In this document: positions 23,638 to 35,921 of the stretch, piece after piece
Numbering within the stretch: the first letter of the stretch is position 1
Layout of the letters: each line of letters opens with the position of its first letter
From: Ligustrum vulgare
Lineage: Eukaryota > Streptophyta > Magnoliopsida > Lamiales > Oleaceae
Direction: 5' to 3'
Assembly: GCA_963555705.1 (NCBI GenBank)
Contig: OY743170.1
Coordinates: 12,749,096 to 12,813,095, forward strand
DNA length: 64,000 nucleotides
Notes under the pieces: model-generated
Database searches by the model: none
What the model saw: the letters and a program-made list of their open reading frames with translations, nothing else
Told to the model about the DNA's origin: nothing
Translations under genes and position numbers: made by a program

Positions 23638-26354
23638 TGTAGCGATCGAAAAATTTTCGGGACTTATTTAAATATTATTTAAAATGTGTCGCTACGACTT
23701 TACCCATTTTCGTCTAGCTATTTTAAGTGAAATTAAATTTATTTTGAATTAAATATTAGTCAAATTCCAAATTTGATTAAATGATGTCCGAAGTCCAATT
23801 TTCAATAAATTGAATTCAAATTATTTCAAGTCCAAATTTTTTAATTTATTTTAAATCCAAACTATTTTACCCAAACTTTATTGTCAATCATTCAAGCACA
23901 ATTTCTATTTATTTTCGATCCAATTTATCATTTTCTAGTTCAAAATTTCCAACTTTATTTTATTGTCCAATTAATTCCAATTCATAAATCCTCCATTATT
24001 CCATTTTAAATAACCAATCACAGTTATCTTGACTCAATCTTGAAACCCATTAACTAGCAATTTTCCCATTTTCCTCAATCTTTTCTCTCAACCCAGCCAT
24101 TATGCCATAAATCCAAATTACCATAATATGCCATACATTAATCACAATAACTCCCCTCCAAATTTCCACACGTTTTCAATTTACAGTCAACCTATGCTCC
24201 ATTACCAATCCCGATTTCCCCAGATTCCTGTGAATGAGTTATATGCTAAACTAATATTCATTTTCACATTTTTTTTTCAATCCAATTTTCCAAAATTCTT
24301 GATTCAGCCAAATTCAAACTGATCAATAAATTCCTGGCCAATTTGGAAACCAACACACAGATCACTCCATCCAATTTTGGTAGTTTCCCTTCCCCAGCTC
24401 ATAAACCATTCTTGCAACCCCAAATTCTCTCCTTCAACCCCCTCAATCAGCCCAAATCCCTTCAATCCTCCCCAAGTCATAACTGCCAAAAGCTTACCAA
24501 AAACATGTACACAACCAGGCATAAACTCCCTCTTCTCCCCCATCACAACTCACGTTCACAACACAAAATTATTCTCTACAGAATTTTTGGTAAGCACCCC
24601 CTCAAACCTTAGCCAAACCATATTTACACAATCTGCAAACATATTGATTCACACCATCACCCCCATTGCATCCCAAATCAGAAACACCAAACCATGCAAC
24701 CGGCAGAAGCACCCATACCATCACTGCACATTCCTCCGCCACATCCAAAACCACCCTGTAATCGAGCCCAACTCCACCGCAGCACCATTTGAAGCCACCC
24801 ACAATCTGCCGCTCATCAACCACCGGCCACAACCTCTCAACCGGCCATTTCCATTTCCACAAACGAAACTGCCCAGTTTCTAATCATCAAAATCGACACC
24901 CAAATCAAAATCCAAAACCAAGAATAAACCCTCCAAATACCTTACCTTCGACCGCTGCCTCGTATGGACCGGAGTATCACCGGAGAGTATCACTCCTAGC
25001 TCGAAATTGAGCCTCGGTTCCAGCCCCAAACCGCCCAAACCATCCCTTTTCCTCACACTCGCACCACACCCATCGTCGCCATGCTCCGGCGGCGCCATCG
25101 CCGGAGAAGGGGGCGTCGCCCCTTCTCTTCCTCTGATCTCTCTCTCTAACGATAGAGAGAGAGATATGAGAGATAGATAGATAGATATATATATATATAT
25201 ATTATTTTTAAGTTTTTCAAAAATTATTCTTCTAGTCCCAGATTTTTAAAGGTTATTCATTTTAATCCCTAAGTTTTAAAAATACATTCATAAATCCCTG
25301 CAGTTTCATATATATATTTGGGTAGTCCCCATATGTTCTAATTCCACTAAATCAATCCCATTGTTTCTAAAGTATTCATTTTAGTTCCTCAACTTTCAAA
25401 AGTATTCAGTTAGTCCCTCAACTTTCAAAAGTATTTATTTTAGTCCCTCAACTTTCAAAAGTATTCATTTTAGTCCCTCAACTTTCAAAGTATTCATTTT
25501 AGTCCCTCAACTATTTTCAAATTCCAACTATGGTTGATTTTAATTTTAATCCCTAAACTTTTATTTCTTCTTTTAAAACTCTTTCAATTAAAGCGTTTGA
25601 TTTCCAAATACCACTTTAAGGTTTATTTATTTTTTTGGCTAGACGAGGCGCTTGGACATATAGAAGAACAACGTGAACTCTCTTGCTCAACTTTCAAACT
25701 CGTGATTTGAGGTAGACTCGCCCCCACTAATTAGTTTAAATTATAATTGCATGTCTTATGTGAAATTACGTGATTTACATGCTTTGATGCATGAGACGAG
25801 AAAAGAATATCTCTTATGAGATAAGATGAGAAATGATGATGTTATGCATAACTTATGTGCCTTAAGTACACGAGATGAGACTACCCACACCCTATGATTT
25901 TTAACAGCCTTGATTTTGAAAATACAAGAGCCCAAGAATATGATGGTGATGTCACTGTATGATTGCATAATTACGTGTTCAATTATTATGTAAATTAATT
26001 ATTGGCGATGAGTCTACTGAGTATTTTTCGAAATACTCATTCCATTATTTTAACAGTTTTTGCAGATCTCGGAGTTGACGGCGAATGAAATGACAGCGGT
26101 GGCAAATCAAAAATAATGTTATTGAGATTTTAGAAATATTTTATTTGAAATTGAAACTTATTTATTTCATGTTTGTTCAAAGTTTATTTTCAAATTATTT
26201 CAATATTCGAATTGTTGACCTTTTGGGTCAAACTTTATAAAATTATGTGAGATGAAATTTCAATCATTGTTTTATTTTCCGCTAAATCATTATTTTCAAA
26301 GTTAATTTGAGATGATGACATGGCATTTCGGGTGTTCAGAATTGGGGCGTTACA
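23638..26354 (-). mobile_element. Inner solo LTR (gypsy-type) nested in the outer LTR
   Basis: On the - strand it begins TGTAACGCCCCAATTC (26354) and ends ATCGCTACA (23638). TTTAT flanks it on both sides (23633-23637 and 26355-26359). At 2717 bp it is a very long LTR with internal repeats (25370-25560), a CT/GA-rich and TA microsatellite part (25130-25205), and a C-rich segment (24120-25130) with several long but signature-free ORFs, including one of 168 codons at 24377-24883. The fragment at 1-2219 belongs to the same family. No gag or pol is present. Confidence 0.9.
25370..25560 (-). repeat. Short tandem repeats inside the inner solo LTR
   Basis: The unit TAGTCCCTCAACTTTC plus AAAAGTATTCATTT recurs about six times with a period near 31 bp, inverted relative to 985-1290. 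Confidence 0.9.
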
Positions 26355-27104
26355 TTTATGAAGTGCATTGCCAACTATTGATGCATTAACCTTACATAAG
26401 ATTGAAAAGCAATTTGTAAATGCTCAATTCTTTGTAGGCTTCATTGCTTGGTCTTCATGCTTTCCGACCTGAAATTTGATCTTGAATATCTTCGATTCTT
26501 TCTTGATCTTCTTTGCGTCTCATGTGTTTGATCACATAGTTTTGATTTATATCTTTGATAGACGATTTGAACATTGAATGCTTTGAATATTTATCATTAT
26601 ATGAAACACTTGAAGCACACTTATTAGCAACACAATATATTCTTGTTTGTTATGATCAAAACAATAAGGTCAAATTAACCATAGGTCAACATTTATTGCT
26701 TTTATATTTATATTGTTTACGGATAATTTTGTTGTTATATTCTAAAATTTAATTTATGTCTTTTAATGTCCCCGGGTAGGAGTGAATCATGCGATTCTAT
26801 GTTGCATGATTTAATAGTTTCTGATTCGGAGGATATGCTAGACAAATACAACAAATTGTTAAGGCAATTTAGGTCGGTTTGAGAAAAGATGATTGAGGAA
26901 ACACTTCAAATTTAAGACTTATACTTATTGGTTGGTGGGCGACCAATGATGGCCAATATGATTTTTCTATTGTCGATGAAATTGTCGAGTTGATTGTCGG
27001 TGGATTTTGACACACTACCTGGACACATGGATATCACTATTGCGCCACGTGGTGGACCTTTGCAACAGATAAGTGAGGACACAAGTTCTTTCTGAGATAT
27101 ATTG

Positions 27105-27508
27105 ATCATACACAGGGATTGAGTAATGGAACAAGGTTGATAGTTACAAAACTTGGTGACCATGTTCTAGAAGGTCAAATTTTTTCTGACATCAATGCAA
27201 GACACAAGTTCTTTATTCTAATGTTATCGTTGAACCCTTCTGATTCTAGGATACTTATTAGATTTCAAAGAAGACAATTTCTATTGATGGTGTCATAAGT
27301 CATGACTATCAATAAGAGTCAGGGGCAATCATTCTTGCATGTGGAACTTCTTCTTAAACGGCTGGTGCTTACACATGGATAACTTTATGTTGCGATTTTT
27401 AGGATGACAAATCGTTCCAGATCAAAGATATTGATTTGTGATAAGAAAAGAAGAACAACAAAATCAACAAACAACGTTGTGTACAAAGAAGTATTCCAGA
27501 ATTTGTAA
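27105..27508 (+). pseudogene. Helitron helicase C-terminal fragment
   Basis: The translation shows GLSNGTRLIVTKLGDHVLEG, then LNPSDSRILIRFQRRQF, then MTINKSQGQS, LVLTHG and NVVYKEVFQNL before a stop at 27506-27508. The MTINKSQGQ...HGQLYVA order is the last part of Helitron/PIF1-type helicases. In-frame stops (for example after FLLMVS) show it is dead. The Helitron 3' hairpin and CTAG lie 110-140 bp downstream, as expected. The segment 26760-27105 just before it is too degraded to assign. Confidence 0.9.
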
Positions 27509-27784
27509 TCATATGAAATCAATAAATGATGATATTATCTTTTATTTGCGAAATTTATTTATTTTATGAAAATGATTTATCTAATTTCATATTGAATTAT
27601 CTTTATCCAAACGTTTCTTCCCGTACATCGCACGGGTGATTAACTAGTTCAACAAATGAAAGCAGCAACGCATTTGACATTCAGTCACAAATTCCAAAAA
27701 TTCTACAATAAGTCAATAACTGAATCAAACCCAGTTAAACATTTGGTGTTTATAAACAAGTTTGTAGCAACGAATTTCGCCCTT

Positions 27785-27905
27785 TTAATAATAACAATAT
27801 ATTTTTTTTTTAAGTTATTTTTCAACCACATGTTTTTATCTTAAAAACATCACATTTTTACTTAGTTAAAAAAATTAAAAAAAAAAAATCGCTTTTACAA
27901 ACTGA
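27785..27905 (-). mobile_element. Dispersed MITE family copy (f)
   Basis: Reverse copy containing 'agttatttttcaaccacatg', 'atcttaaaaacatcacattt' and 'cgcttttacaaactg'. It sits in the 510-bp spacer between the Helitron and the next copia element; the remainder of that spacer shows nothing definite. Confidence 0.65.
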
Positions 27906-28157
27906 GGCTAAAACTGGTTGCGGTCTTGTGCAGGAGGCTGGAAATCATATAAGATGAGACAAAGGAGGGGTATTGCAATTTGATTCAAAGTTTAATTGCC
28001 AGTCAAATATGGTGGCAAAGCCTTGACCCTTAGCAACAAATCCTTGATTTGGTCATTGCTTACTTTTCGTGTACAAATTTTACTATGTTACTACTATCAT
28101 GTACTTTATATTAAAAATGCTTATTGTTCATTAATCTTTTGCCGATTAATGGGATAT

Positions 28158-28343
28158 TGTAATAAAATATTATAATATATAATAAATGACATTCATATTT
28201 CTGTAATACTAGTTATAATTACATTATATAATCTTTCTTTCCCTATATATATACACACACACATATATATGTGAGACTCTGATTCTTAATAAATCACAAG
28301 TTTATTTGTCTCTTTATTTTCTTCTAACTTTCTATTTAGTTCA
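28158..28343 (+). repeat. 5' LTR of copia element B
   Basis: About 186 bp, with a TATA-like tract CCCTATATATATAC followed by a CA/TA microsatellite (28242-28272) that is mostly absent from the 3' LTR. It ends TAGTTCA, and the next bases (TAATAAGTTGTCAGCACG) are the likely primer-binding region, which is not the usual TGGTATCAGA type. Confidence 0.8.
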
Positions 28344-29193
28344 TAATAAGTTGTCAGCACGATTCTCTCAAAAAATATTAGCTAGAAGGTAATTTTTTTC
28401 TATAAGCATAATCATCTATTATTTGCACTAAAATTAATTTGGTGACATAACAATATCAATTGTTTTGACTTATTTCGAATTATTCTGAATTGTTCCGAAA
28501 GTGATTTTTTTTTTTTTTTTGTTTTGAATTCTTCCCAATTGGTCCTAGCCGACAACTTGAAATTGATAAAGTCATAACAATTCTCAAGCAATGATAATTT
28601 CTATTCTCAATTGATTACCAAATTTCTATTCTCAACTGATATATATTCTAAATGTTCGACAATTTTTTCTGTCAAATCCTATAAAATTATTAGGCTTTTA
28701 TATATTATATTATGTGTTGTTAAATTATGAATTCAAGTCAGAAACAAACGCTTTTAATTATTATCATTATTGTTGAATTTATTTTTTTTAACACTTGAAT
28801 TAATAGTATATTACGTTATTGATCTTGAAGTAATGTACCTGTATAATTAATATTTCAAAAGAATATTAATTTGACTATCATAAATAATTTGTGTTTTTAC
28901 TCTTGAAGTAGCACAATATTATAATATTCCAAAAGAATATTATTTGCTCTTAAAAAGTATAAATTATAATTATCAATATTTTAAAAGAATATTTGACATA
29001 TTATTGAAAAAATAAAAGAAAAATACAACATGATCCTGAAGTAGCATGTATATATCGAAGAGTATTTCATAATGTTTATCCTTGAAGGAAAACATACAGT
29101 TTATGTGATGTTGATGACTTAATTTATTATTATGTGGTTTAATCACATTCTTCGAAATTAATTGAATTTTTGATTTATTGTGTAGTTATTCAA

Positions 29194-30025
29194 ATGGCCA
29201 ACATCACTAAACTCGAGTTTGTTGCACTCGACATATCTGGAAAAAATTATTTATCATGCGTCTTAGATGTGATATTCACCTTGTCTCGAAAGGTTTGGGA
29301 AAGACAATAAAAGAAGGAAACAAAGAATTTATGCAGGATCGTGCAAAATCACTTATATTCTTTCGTCACCATCTTCGTGATGGATTGAAAGTTGAATATC
29401 TCACTGTAAAAGATCCATAATTTTTTTTGAAAAACTTGACTTGAAGATTTGACCATCAAAGGACTATAGTTCTCCCCAAAGTCCGTTATGAATGAATGCA
29501 TCTCCTTTTGTAGGATTTCAAAATGCTCAATGAGTACAATTTTGAACTGTTCAGAAAACGTTAAAATTAAACTTGTGTGGAAAAAAATCACTGATCAAGA
29601 TATGTTGAAAAAAACTTTTTTTCACTTTTCATGTCTCGAATGTGCTCCTACAACAGCAATATCATGAGCGTGATTTTAAAAAGTATTCAGAACTTATATC
29701 ATGTCTGCTTGTAGCTGAACAGAATAATGAACTGTTGATGAAAAATTATGGGTTACGTCCAACTGGTTTTGTACGATTGCTTGAAACAGCATTTCCTGAA
29801 GCAAATGCAATATCAAAACATGGACATGGATGTGGGCGCGGACATGGACGTGGGCGCGGAAGAAACTATGGACGGAATTTTCAGTAAAACAATCAGTAAT
29901 AAGGGAACAATTTTAAAAAGTACAAAGCAAACGAAAATAGCGTATCAAGAAAGGAGCATGATGAAATTCACTTTAGATGTGGAATGAAAAGGCATTGGGT
30001 ACGTATATGTCGTACGAAATAATAT
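29194..30025 (+). pseudogene. copia B gag remnant
   Basis: ATG at 29194 opens ANITKLEFVALDISGKNYL, the typical start of this copia lineage's gag. Later frames give LRHHLRDGLKVEYLTVKDP-like text, VLLQQQYHERDFKKYSELIS (29645 on) and a zinc-knuckle remnant FRCGMKRHWVRIC near 29968 in which the first cysteine is missing. Multiple frameshifts and stops break it. The Gly/Arg-rich segment GHGCGRGHGRGRGR precedes the knuckle, as is common in plant copia gag. Confidence 0.85.
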
Positions 30026-30387
30026 CTTGTGGATCTCTATCAAAAATCAATCAAAGGAAAAGAAAAAGTAGAGACAAATTTCGTTGATTATGAGAGTCCA
30101 ATTGATGTGCTCATTTGGATGTCTCTGACTATTTTGCTAATCCAAATGGGAATATTGACCATTTAATTGGAGGCGGTATGCTCGATAATATTGATTAGTT
30201 AATTTTCAGTATCTGAGTAGCTATTTTTAATTTAAAAATTAGTTTGGATTATGTTTTTACTTATTCTTTAAAGTTTTAGACATTTAAATTGTTAAAGCAT
30301 TTTTTTAATTGATTAAAAGTGTCGTTTAATTTATTTTATAAAATCAAAGTTTCAAAATATTTATTTTGTTTTGTTTATAAATTCAGG

Positions 30388-30760
30388 ATGAATTGCCAGG
30401 ATATATGTTTAGTTGATAGTGCAATTACACACACTATTCTTCAAGACAAAAAATATTTCTTGAACTTAACATTATCAAAGAATAATGTTAATACAATATC
30501 AGGAGCATCAAAAATTGTTGAAGGCTCCAAAAAAGCTTGTATTATTTTATCAAATAATACAAAATTATATATTGATGATGCACTTTGTTCTATCAAATCC
30601 AGACGAGATTTGCTTAATTTTAAAGATATTCGCTGCAATGGATATCACATTGAGACGATACATGAAAATAATACAAAATATCTTTGCATAACTTCTTTTA
30701 TATCTAGCTTGAAGCAGATAAAAGAAAAACTTTCGGCACTCCCTTATGGCATGTATTAAA
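30388..30760 (+). pseudogene. copia B aspartic protease remnant
   Basis: An open stretch reads CLVDSAITHTILQDKKYF, then NVNTISGASKIVEGS, DDALCSIKSRRDLL and DIRCNGYHIET. The DSAxTHTIL motif is the lineage's protease active-site region, with Asp of the D-S-A/G triad kept. It is the best preserved part of the element but is cut off from gag and integrase by stops. Confidence 0.85.
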
Positions 30761-30831
30761 CATCTATAAAGATTATTGAATTAAATATTATCACGAATCC
30801 AAAGTTCATTGATCCAAAAAGTTTTATACTT

Positions 30832-31775
30832 TGACATGATAGACTTGGACATTCATGAGCAATAATGATGCGCCAAATAATTAACAACTTATATGGACAT
30901 TCTCTAAAGAACCAGAAGATTCTTTTACCTAATGATTATCCATGTGCTGCTTGTTCACAAGGCAAGTTGGTCATTAGACTTTCAACTAAAATAGTCAATA
31001 CTTAATCTCCAACTTTCTTGGAAAGAATTCATGGAGATATATGTGGTCCAATACACCCACCATGTAGACTATTTCTGTATTTTATGGTTTTAATTGATTC
31101 ATCTACTAGATGATCCCATGTTTGCCTAATTTCCACTAGGAATGTAGCCTTTGCTAGACTATTTTCTCAAATTATAAAGTTACGAGCTATATTCCCTGAT
31201 TACTCAATCGAGACAATTCGTCTTGATAATGTCAATGAGTTTAGATCACAGACATTCAATGATTATTTTATGTCCATTGGAATTGAGGTTGAACATTCGG
31301 TTGCTCACGTCCATACATAAAATGGATTAGCTGAGTCGTTTATTAAACGTCTAAAATTAATTGCTAGACCATTACTCATGAAAATAAAACTTCCAATTTC
31401 TATTTGGGGTCATGTCATATTACATGCTGCATCATTGGTTCGTTTAAGACCAACCGCGTATTATTAATATTCTCATTTGCAACTTGCAATTGGTCATGAA
31501 CCTAATATTTCTCACTCACGAGTTTTTGGTTGTGCTATCTAAATCCCAATTTCACCCCTACAACGGACCAAAATGGGTCCACAATGAAGACTTGAAATTT
31601 ATGTTGGTTTTGATTCACCATCAATAATAAGGTATCTTGAACATTAAACGGGTGACCTATTTACCGCACGATTTGCAGATTGTCATTTTGACGAAATGAC
31701 TTTCCCAACCTTGGGAGGAACAAAATTACATCCTAAAAAACAAGGTAAAATTTCATGGAAATCAATTACCTAATA
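30832..31775 (+). pseudogene. copia B integrase remnant
   Basis: Recognisable pieces in order: DRLGHS (zinc-finger side), CAACSQGK, FLERIHGDICGPIHPP, VLIDSSTR, RLDNVNEFRSQTFNDYF, a VEHSVAHVHTxNGLAES motif with a stop at the Q position, and NISHSRVFGCAI. The D...D...E region is therefore partly visible. Several stop codons interrupt it. Confidence 0.88.
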
Positions 31776-32204
31776 TATTTGTTGACACAAGAAAAGTGAC
31801 AATGTCAAATATATCAGTAGAAAATATTCTTGCACAAATTGATGTCCTTGAAGGAAAATCGGTTGTAGCAAATGAAACTCAAATATGCCAGAAGCGTGGT
31901 CAACTAGTTGGTGCTAAAGACTCTCTATACCTCGAAAAAGAAAAGTACAAGAGAAAAACCAACCAAAAACTTAAGAAGAAGTAGTATTGGAAAAGATTGA
32001 TCAATCAGATATTGAGAATATGGTTCTTGCAAAACCACGAGTATCCAAGAATAATGAGATTTGAATAAATTATTTAGTATCTCATAAATTATGGGAAATA
32101 AATACTATTGTCGTAGATGACATTTTCACCTTTAATGTGGCTCTTGAAATAATGAAAGATGAGGATCGTGCACCACTGTCTGTGAAAGACTGTCAGCATA
32201 AGAA

Positions 32205-34152
32205 TTATTGGCCAAAATGGAAAGAAGTCATACAAGCGAAGTTAAATTCCTTAAAGAAACGAAAATTATTTTAACTTGTGTTCGAACACCTGAAAATGTA
32301 ATCCCTGTAGGATACAAATGGATTTTTGCAAGGAAGATGAATGAAAATAATGAAGTTACAAGATACAAAGCTCGACTTGTAGCTCAAGGTTTTTTTCAAA
32401 GACCAGGACTTGATTTGGGAAAAACTAAGGTGGCGTTATGTTCGTATTTTATTTTGTATTTTCATTTCCGAAAATGTTTTATGTTTTTATTTTTATTTTC
32501 AAATTTGCTGAAAACACGTTTGGTTTGTCATTTCTGAGAACTGTTTTTGAAAACGAAAATTAGGAAAACACGTTCTGTTTCAAATTTTGCAAAATACTTC
32601 TTAAACTATTTCTAATTAATTTGCTTGCAGAATACTACTAGCTTAAATTCAATTTTTCTTTCACAATACACTGAAAACATGGTTACCTGCAACACACTAA
32701 TGTGAGCACTAAGAGTCTATATTAATACAGTTTGGTCAGGTTTGGGATTTGAGGAAGCTCCGGTTCTATTAAAACCCAGAAAATGCAAGTTCTTTCAAAA
32801 CCACCAGAGTCCATTTTTCAAAGCATTTTTTGAAATATAACAACAAGAATTCCTACTTAATTTTTTTTGTAATGTTGATATTGAATTCAATAAAACTTTA
32901 TTTTATGCTTAGTTCAAAGTTAGGATAATTCTCCAAAAATTTAAAAAAAAAAAAAAAAAACTTTATTTAGGCTTAATTCCAAGCTAGGATAATTAAAAAT
33001 ATATATATATTTTTTAAACTTAGTTCCAAGATAGGATAATTCTATTTAAAAAAAATTTCCAAAACGTATTTTCCGTATTTTGAACATTTTTGTTGAAATA
33101 CACTGAAAACGCCCAAAACGAGATTTTGGGCACTTTCCGTTTTGTGTATATATATATTTTTTCAAAATGCGTTTTCAAAAATGGTAAAGATAACGTGTTT
33201 TTAGTATTTTCGAAAATAAAAACAGAAAACGACTTCAAAACAGCAAAGAGAACATGGCCTATTTTGTCTTGGGTTGCAAATTGAATATTACCCAGAAAGA
33301 TTATTTGTTCATCAATCTTCTTGTACAGAAAGTCTTAAATCGTTTTTATATGGATAAAGCACATCAATTGGCATCGGTTGTTCAATTACTTGATGTGAAA
33401 ACAGATCCATTTCGTCCACCTGAAGATGGAGAAAAAATTCTTGGTCCTAAAGTACCATATCTTACTGCAATTAGAGCACTAACATATCCTGCAAATTTAT
33501 TCAACCCTACATAGCTTTTCCTGTAAATCTCCTTGCAAGATATAGCTCTACACCAACTCAAATAAATTGGAATGATGTTAAACACATTTTTCGATACCTA
33601 AAGGGAATTATTGATATGAGATTATTTTATTCTAAAAAAACTGAGATCTTTTTTAGTGGGATATGCAGATGCAGGTTATCCCTCCGATCCACATAAAGCT
33701 AAATCACAAACAAGATATGTGCTTACACATGGAGGAGCCGCTATATCATGGAGATCCATGAAGCAAACCTTGACAGCAACATCCTCAAATCATTCAAAAA
33801 TTATTGCAATCCACGAGGCAAGTCGAGAATGTGTATGGTTGTGGAACATGAGCCACCATATCCAAGCATCATGCCGATTAACTTCGACTAGAGACAATCC
33901 AACAATTCTGTATGAAAACAATGCAGGTTGTATTGCACAACTCAAAGGGGGCTTCATCGAAAGAGACAGAACAAAGCATATCTCTCCAAAGTTCTTCTAG
34001 ACGCATGAGTTTCAGAAAACAGGGAATATCAATGTTCAACAAATTCGCTCTAGTGATAATGTAGCTAATTTATTCACAAAGGCATTTCCAACATCCACAT
34101 TCAAGAAATTGGTTCATGAGATTGGATTGCGTCGACTCAAAGATTTACAGTG
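32205..34152 (+). pseudogene. copia B RT/RNase H remnant with an inserted and deleted middle
   Basis: The RT start [25 protein letters not shown] text and [15 protein letters not shown] ends near 32415. RT then resumes near 33262 with a CLGLQI-like motif, LNRFYMDKAH, VPYLTAIRALTYPAN and, in RNase H, GYADAGYPSDPHKAKSQT, GGAAISWRSMKQT, NVANLFTKAFPTS and GLRRLKDLQ. The polymerase core between these points, including the YVDD region, is missing and replaced by the insertion at 32418-33262. The end of RNase H reaches to about 34152, just before the polypurine tract. Confidence 0.88.
32418..33262. mobile_element. MITE-like AT-rich insertion in copia B RT
   Basis: About 845 bp with partly inverted ends (GGCGTTATGTTC on the left and GAACATGGCC on the right, with T-rich GTTTTG blocks inside each). 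Its middle has three copies of a ~62-bp unit around AGTTCAAAGTTAGGATAATT (32908, 32965, 33018). The target duplication could not be read. RT sequence that should lie here is absent, so a deletion accompanied or followed the insertion. Confidence 0.55.
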
Positions 34153-34364
34153 ATCAGCATTAGGGGGAGTAGCTGTACTTTTTTTCCTTTGCCTAAGTTT
34201 TGTCTTACTGGATTTTTCTAGCAAGCTTTTAACGAAGTAGCATTTATTGTAATACTCTAAAATAACTGTACTCTTTTTCCTTCGTTTGGTTTTTTTCCAT
34301 TGGGTTTTTATCAAATAAGGTTTTAAAAAGGCAGATATTTTGTAATATGTCATTCAAGGGGGAG

Positions 34365-34531
34365 TGTTATAAAATATTATAATATATAGTGAATGACATT
34401 CATTCCCCTGTAACCCTAGTTATAATTATTATGTATATCCCTTTCTTCTTCTATATATATGGGGCTTTGGTTCTTAATAAATTACAAGTTCATTTGTCTT
34501 TTTATTTTCTTCTCTCTTTCTCTCTAGTTCA
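34365..34531 (+). repeat. 3' LTR of copia element B
   Basis: Starts TGTTATAAAATATTATAA directly after the purine tract and ends TCTCTAGTTCA. It matches the 5' LTR throughout except for a shorter TA/CA tract. Confidence 0.82.
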
Positions 34532-35921
34532 TAAGAGGTATAAAAAAGTGAGGTAATTTTTTTCTTTTTATTTGGTTGATGAAAGTTATATCAGATCAAA
34601 TATCGTCACATCATATGTATATATAAAAATTATAAATTATGACGTATATGTAGCACAAACCACTACAAGAAAAATGGCCTTTTGCAACATGCAAACGACA
34701 AAATTCGTCAATTGTATGTTGCTAAAAGAGGTCTACCGTAACATTCAGTGGTTGCATGTTGTCGTTGGTTGATTATTTGACATTTAGTTTCACCAAGTGA
34801 ATGTTGCTAATGTTAGCCTTTTGTAACGTTCATTGCGTGTTGTAAAAAGGCTCTGCTTTTGCAACGTTCCTTGCGCGTTGCAAAAAGATTTATCTTTGCC
34901 AATGTTCATTGCGCGTTGTGAAACGTTCATACGAACATTTCCAAAGGGTATCCTTTGGCAACGCACAGTGAATATTTCCAAACGATAGGCTTTATCAACG
35001 CGCAATGCACGTTGCTAAATGATTTTGGGACTTGTTCACATGAAGAGAAATGAGTGATCAAATTACAAATTACCAAAAAGTTAAAAATCAAAACCTAAAT
35101 CCTATTTCAAACCATCACTCTCGTCTCTCTCTCAACTCCCGATACTGTCGCTCCCTCCCCCCGACTCTCGGTTTCCGGCTCTTCACCCATCACCTCTCGA
35201 TAATGTTGTGGAAGATTTTAGAAATTCTCATCGAATATAAAAGTTCTTTCAATGAGGTATGTTATTGAACAGTTGCTTGTCATTATTATTTTCTTTTGCA
35301 TTTTGTTGTAAGCTATTTTTGGGTTAGTAAATGCATTCACTACTCCTTTATAGCTGGTAAATAGTTAAATACTAGCTGCACATTTACCATTATTGAAGTG
35401 TAAATTGGTACTTTTAATCATTTCTGTTTCATTTGTGCAAGCTAACATGAATGATATTTTTTTGACATGATGCTTGAAGTAGTTGGTGATGTACAAGCTG
35501 TGGCTTTTGACTCCTTAATGTATAAGCCATGTTCATGTTTCTTTTTCTACAGGGGCAGGTTAGTGTTGTTGACTTACTTCAAGCTTCGAACCCCCCCTAG
35601 AATCTAGATTGTGTTTTGTGAAACTTAATTCAGGTTCCCTTTTTTATATTTGTGAGCATTTTGTGTTGTTGATTGACTATTTGACTTGATTGTAGTTTCA
35701 ATTTCACATTTTTACAATTATTTGATAATTTTTTTAGCTCACTGTCACTATGTATAAATTATAATGTATTTGGGAATTTTTGATGATTTAGCTTACAAAT
35801 TGCTAAATTCTAAATTATATGACATTAATTCCCAATTGGTGAATGATTTGTTACATAAATTTGATTACGTGTGGATTTTGAATTAATGCAGTGTGTTGAG
35901 TGCTGATTAGTGATTATATCA

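Larger units (their letters stand above)
22264..26691 (-). mobile_element. Outer solo LTR (copia-type ends) inserted in the Helitron
   Basis: Left end TGTTAGCCC (22264) and right end GGTCAACA (26691) give TG...CA with TGTT/AACA symmetry. TTTAT flanks both sides (22259-22263 and 26692-26696), a 5-bp LTR-element duplication. Excluding the inner LTR, its length is about 1.7 kb. A CTATAAATAG TATA box on the - strand (23394-23385) indicates - orientation. Short direct repeats of GTGACTTACAACAAGGAG occur at about 22620-22715. No coding domain is present, so it is a solo LTR. Confidence 0.85.
19431..27647 (+). mobile_element. Helitron with both ends recognisable, carrying nested insertions
   Basis: The left end is A|TCTTATCTTACTTAAG (TC start after a host A). 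The right end is a CCCGT...ACGGG hairpin (27620-27636) followed by TGATTAA and CTAG|T (27644-27647). These are the standard Helitron termini with A/T target preference. Inside are fragments of the Helitron helicase protein at 21141-22245 and about 27105-27508; the Rep and most helicase motifs are gone. Nested in it are a hAT MITE (21263-21921) and a solo LTR (22264-26691) that itself contains a second solo LTR (23638-26354). Without these, the Helitron is about 3.1 kb. Confidence 0.85.
28158..34531 (+). mobile_element. Degraded Ty1-copia retrotransposon B with two short LTRs
   Basis: Two similar direct repeats bound the element: 28158-28343 and 34365-34531, both starting TGTWATAAAATATTATAATATAT and ending TAGTTCA. 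Between them are gag, protease, integrase, RT and RNase H remnants in copia order on the + strand, and a polypurine tract AAGGGGGAG just before the 3' LTR. Stops, frameshifts and a large replaced piece in RT make it non-autonomous. A target duplication is unclear (GATAT before the 5' LTR; GGTAT a few bases after the 3' LTR). Confidence 0.88.

Noticed and set aside
24377..24883. 168-codon ORF rich in Pro, Ser and Thr
   Set aside because: It lies in a C-rich segment of a solo LTR, overlaps long ORFs on the other strand and in other frames, and has no domain signature. Low stop density comes from base composition.
28158..34531. A clean 5-bp target duplication for copia element B
   Set aside because: GATAT before the 5' LTR and GGTAT near 34537 are similar, but the latter does not abut the CA end of the LTR, so I do not claim it.
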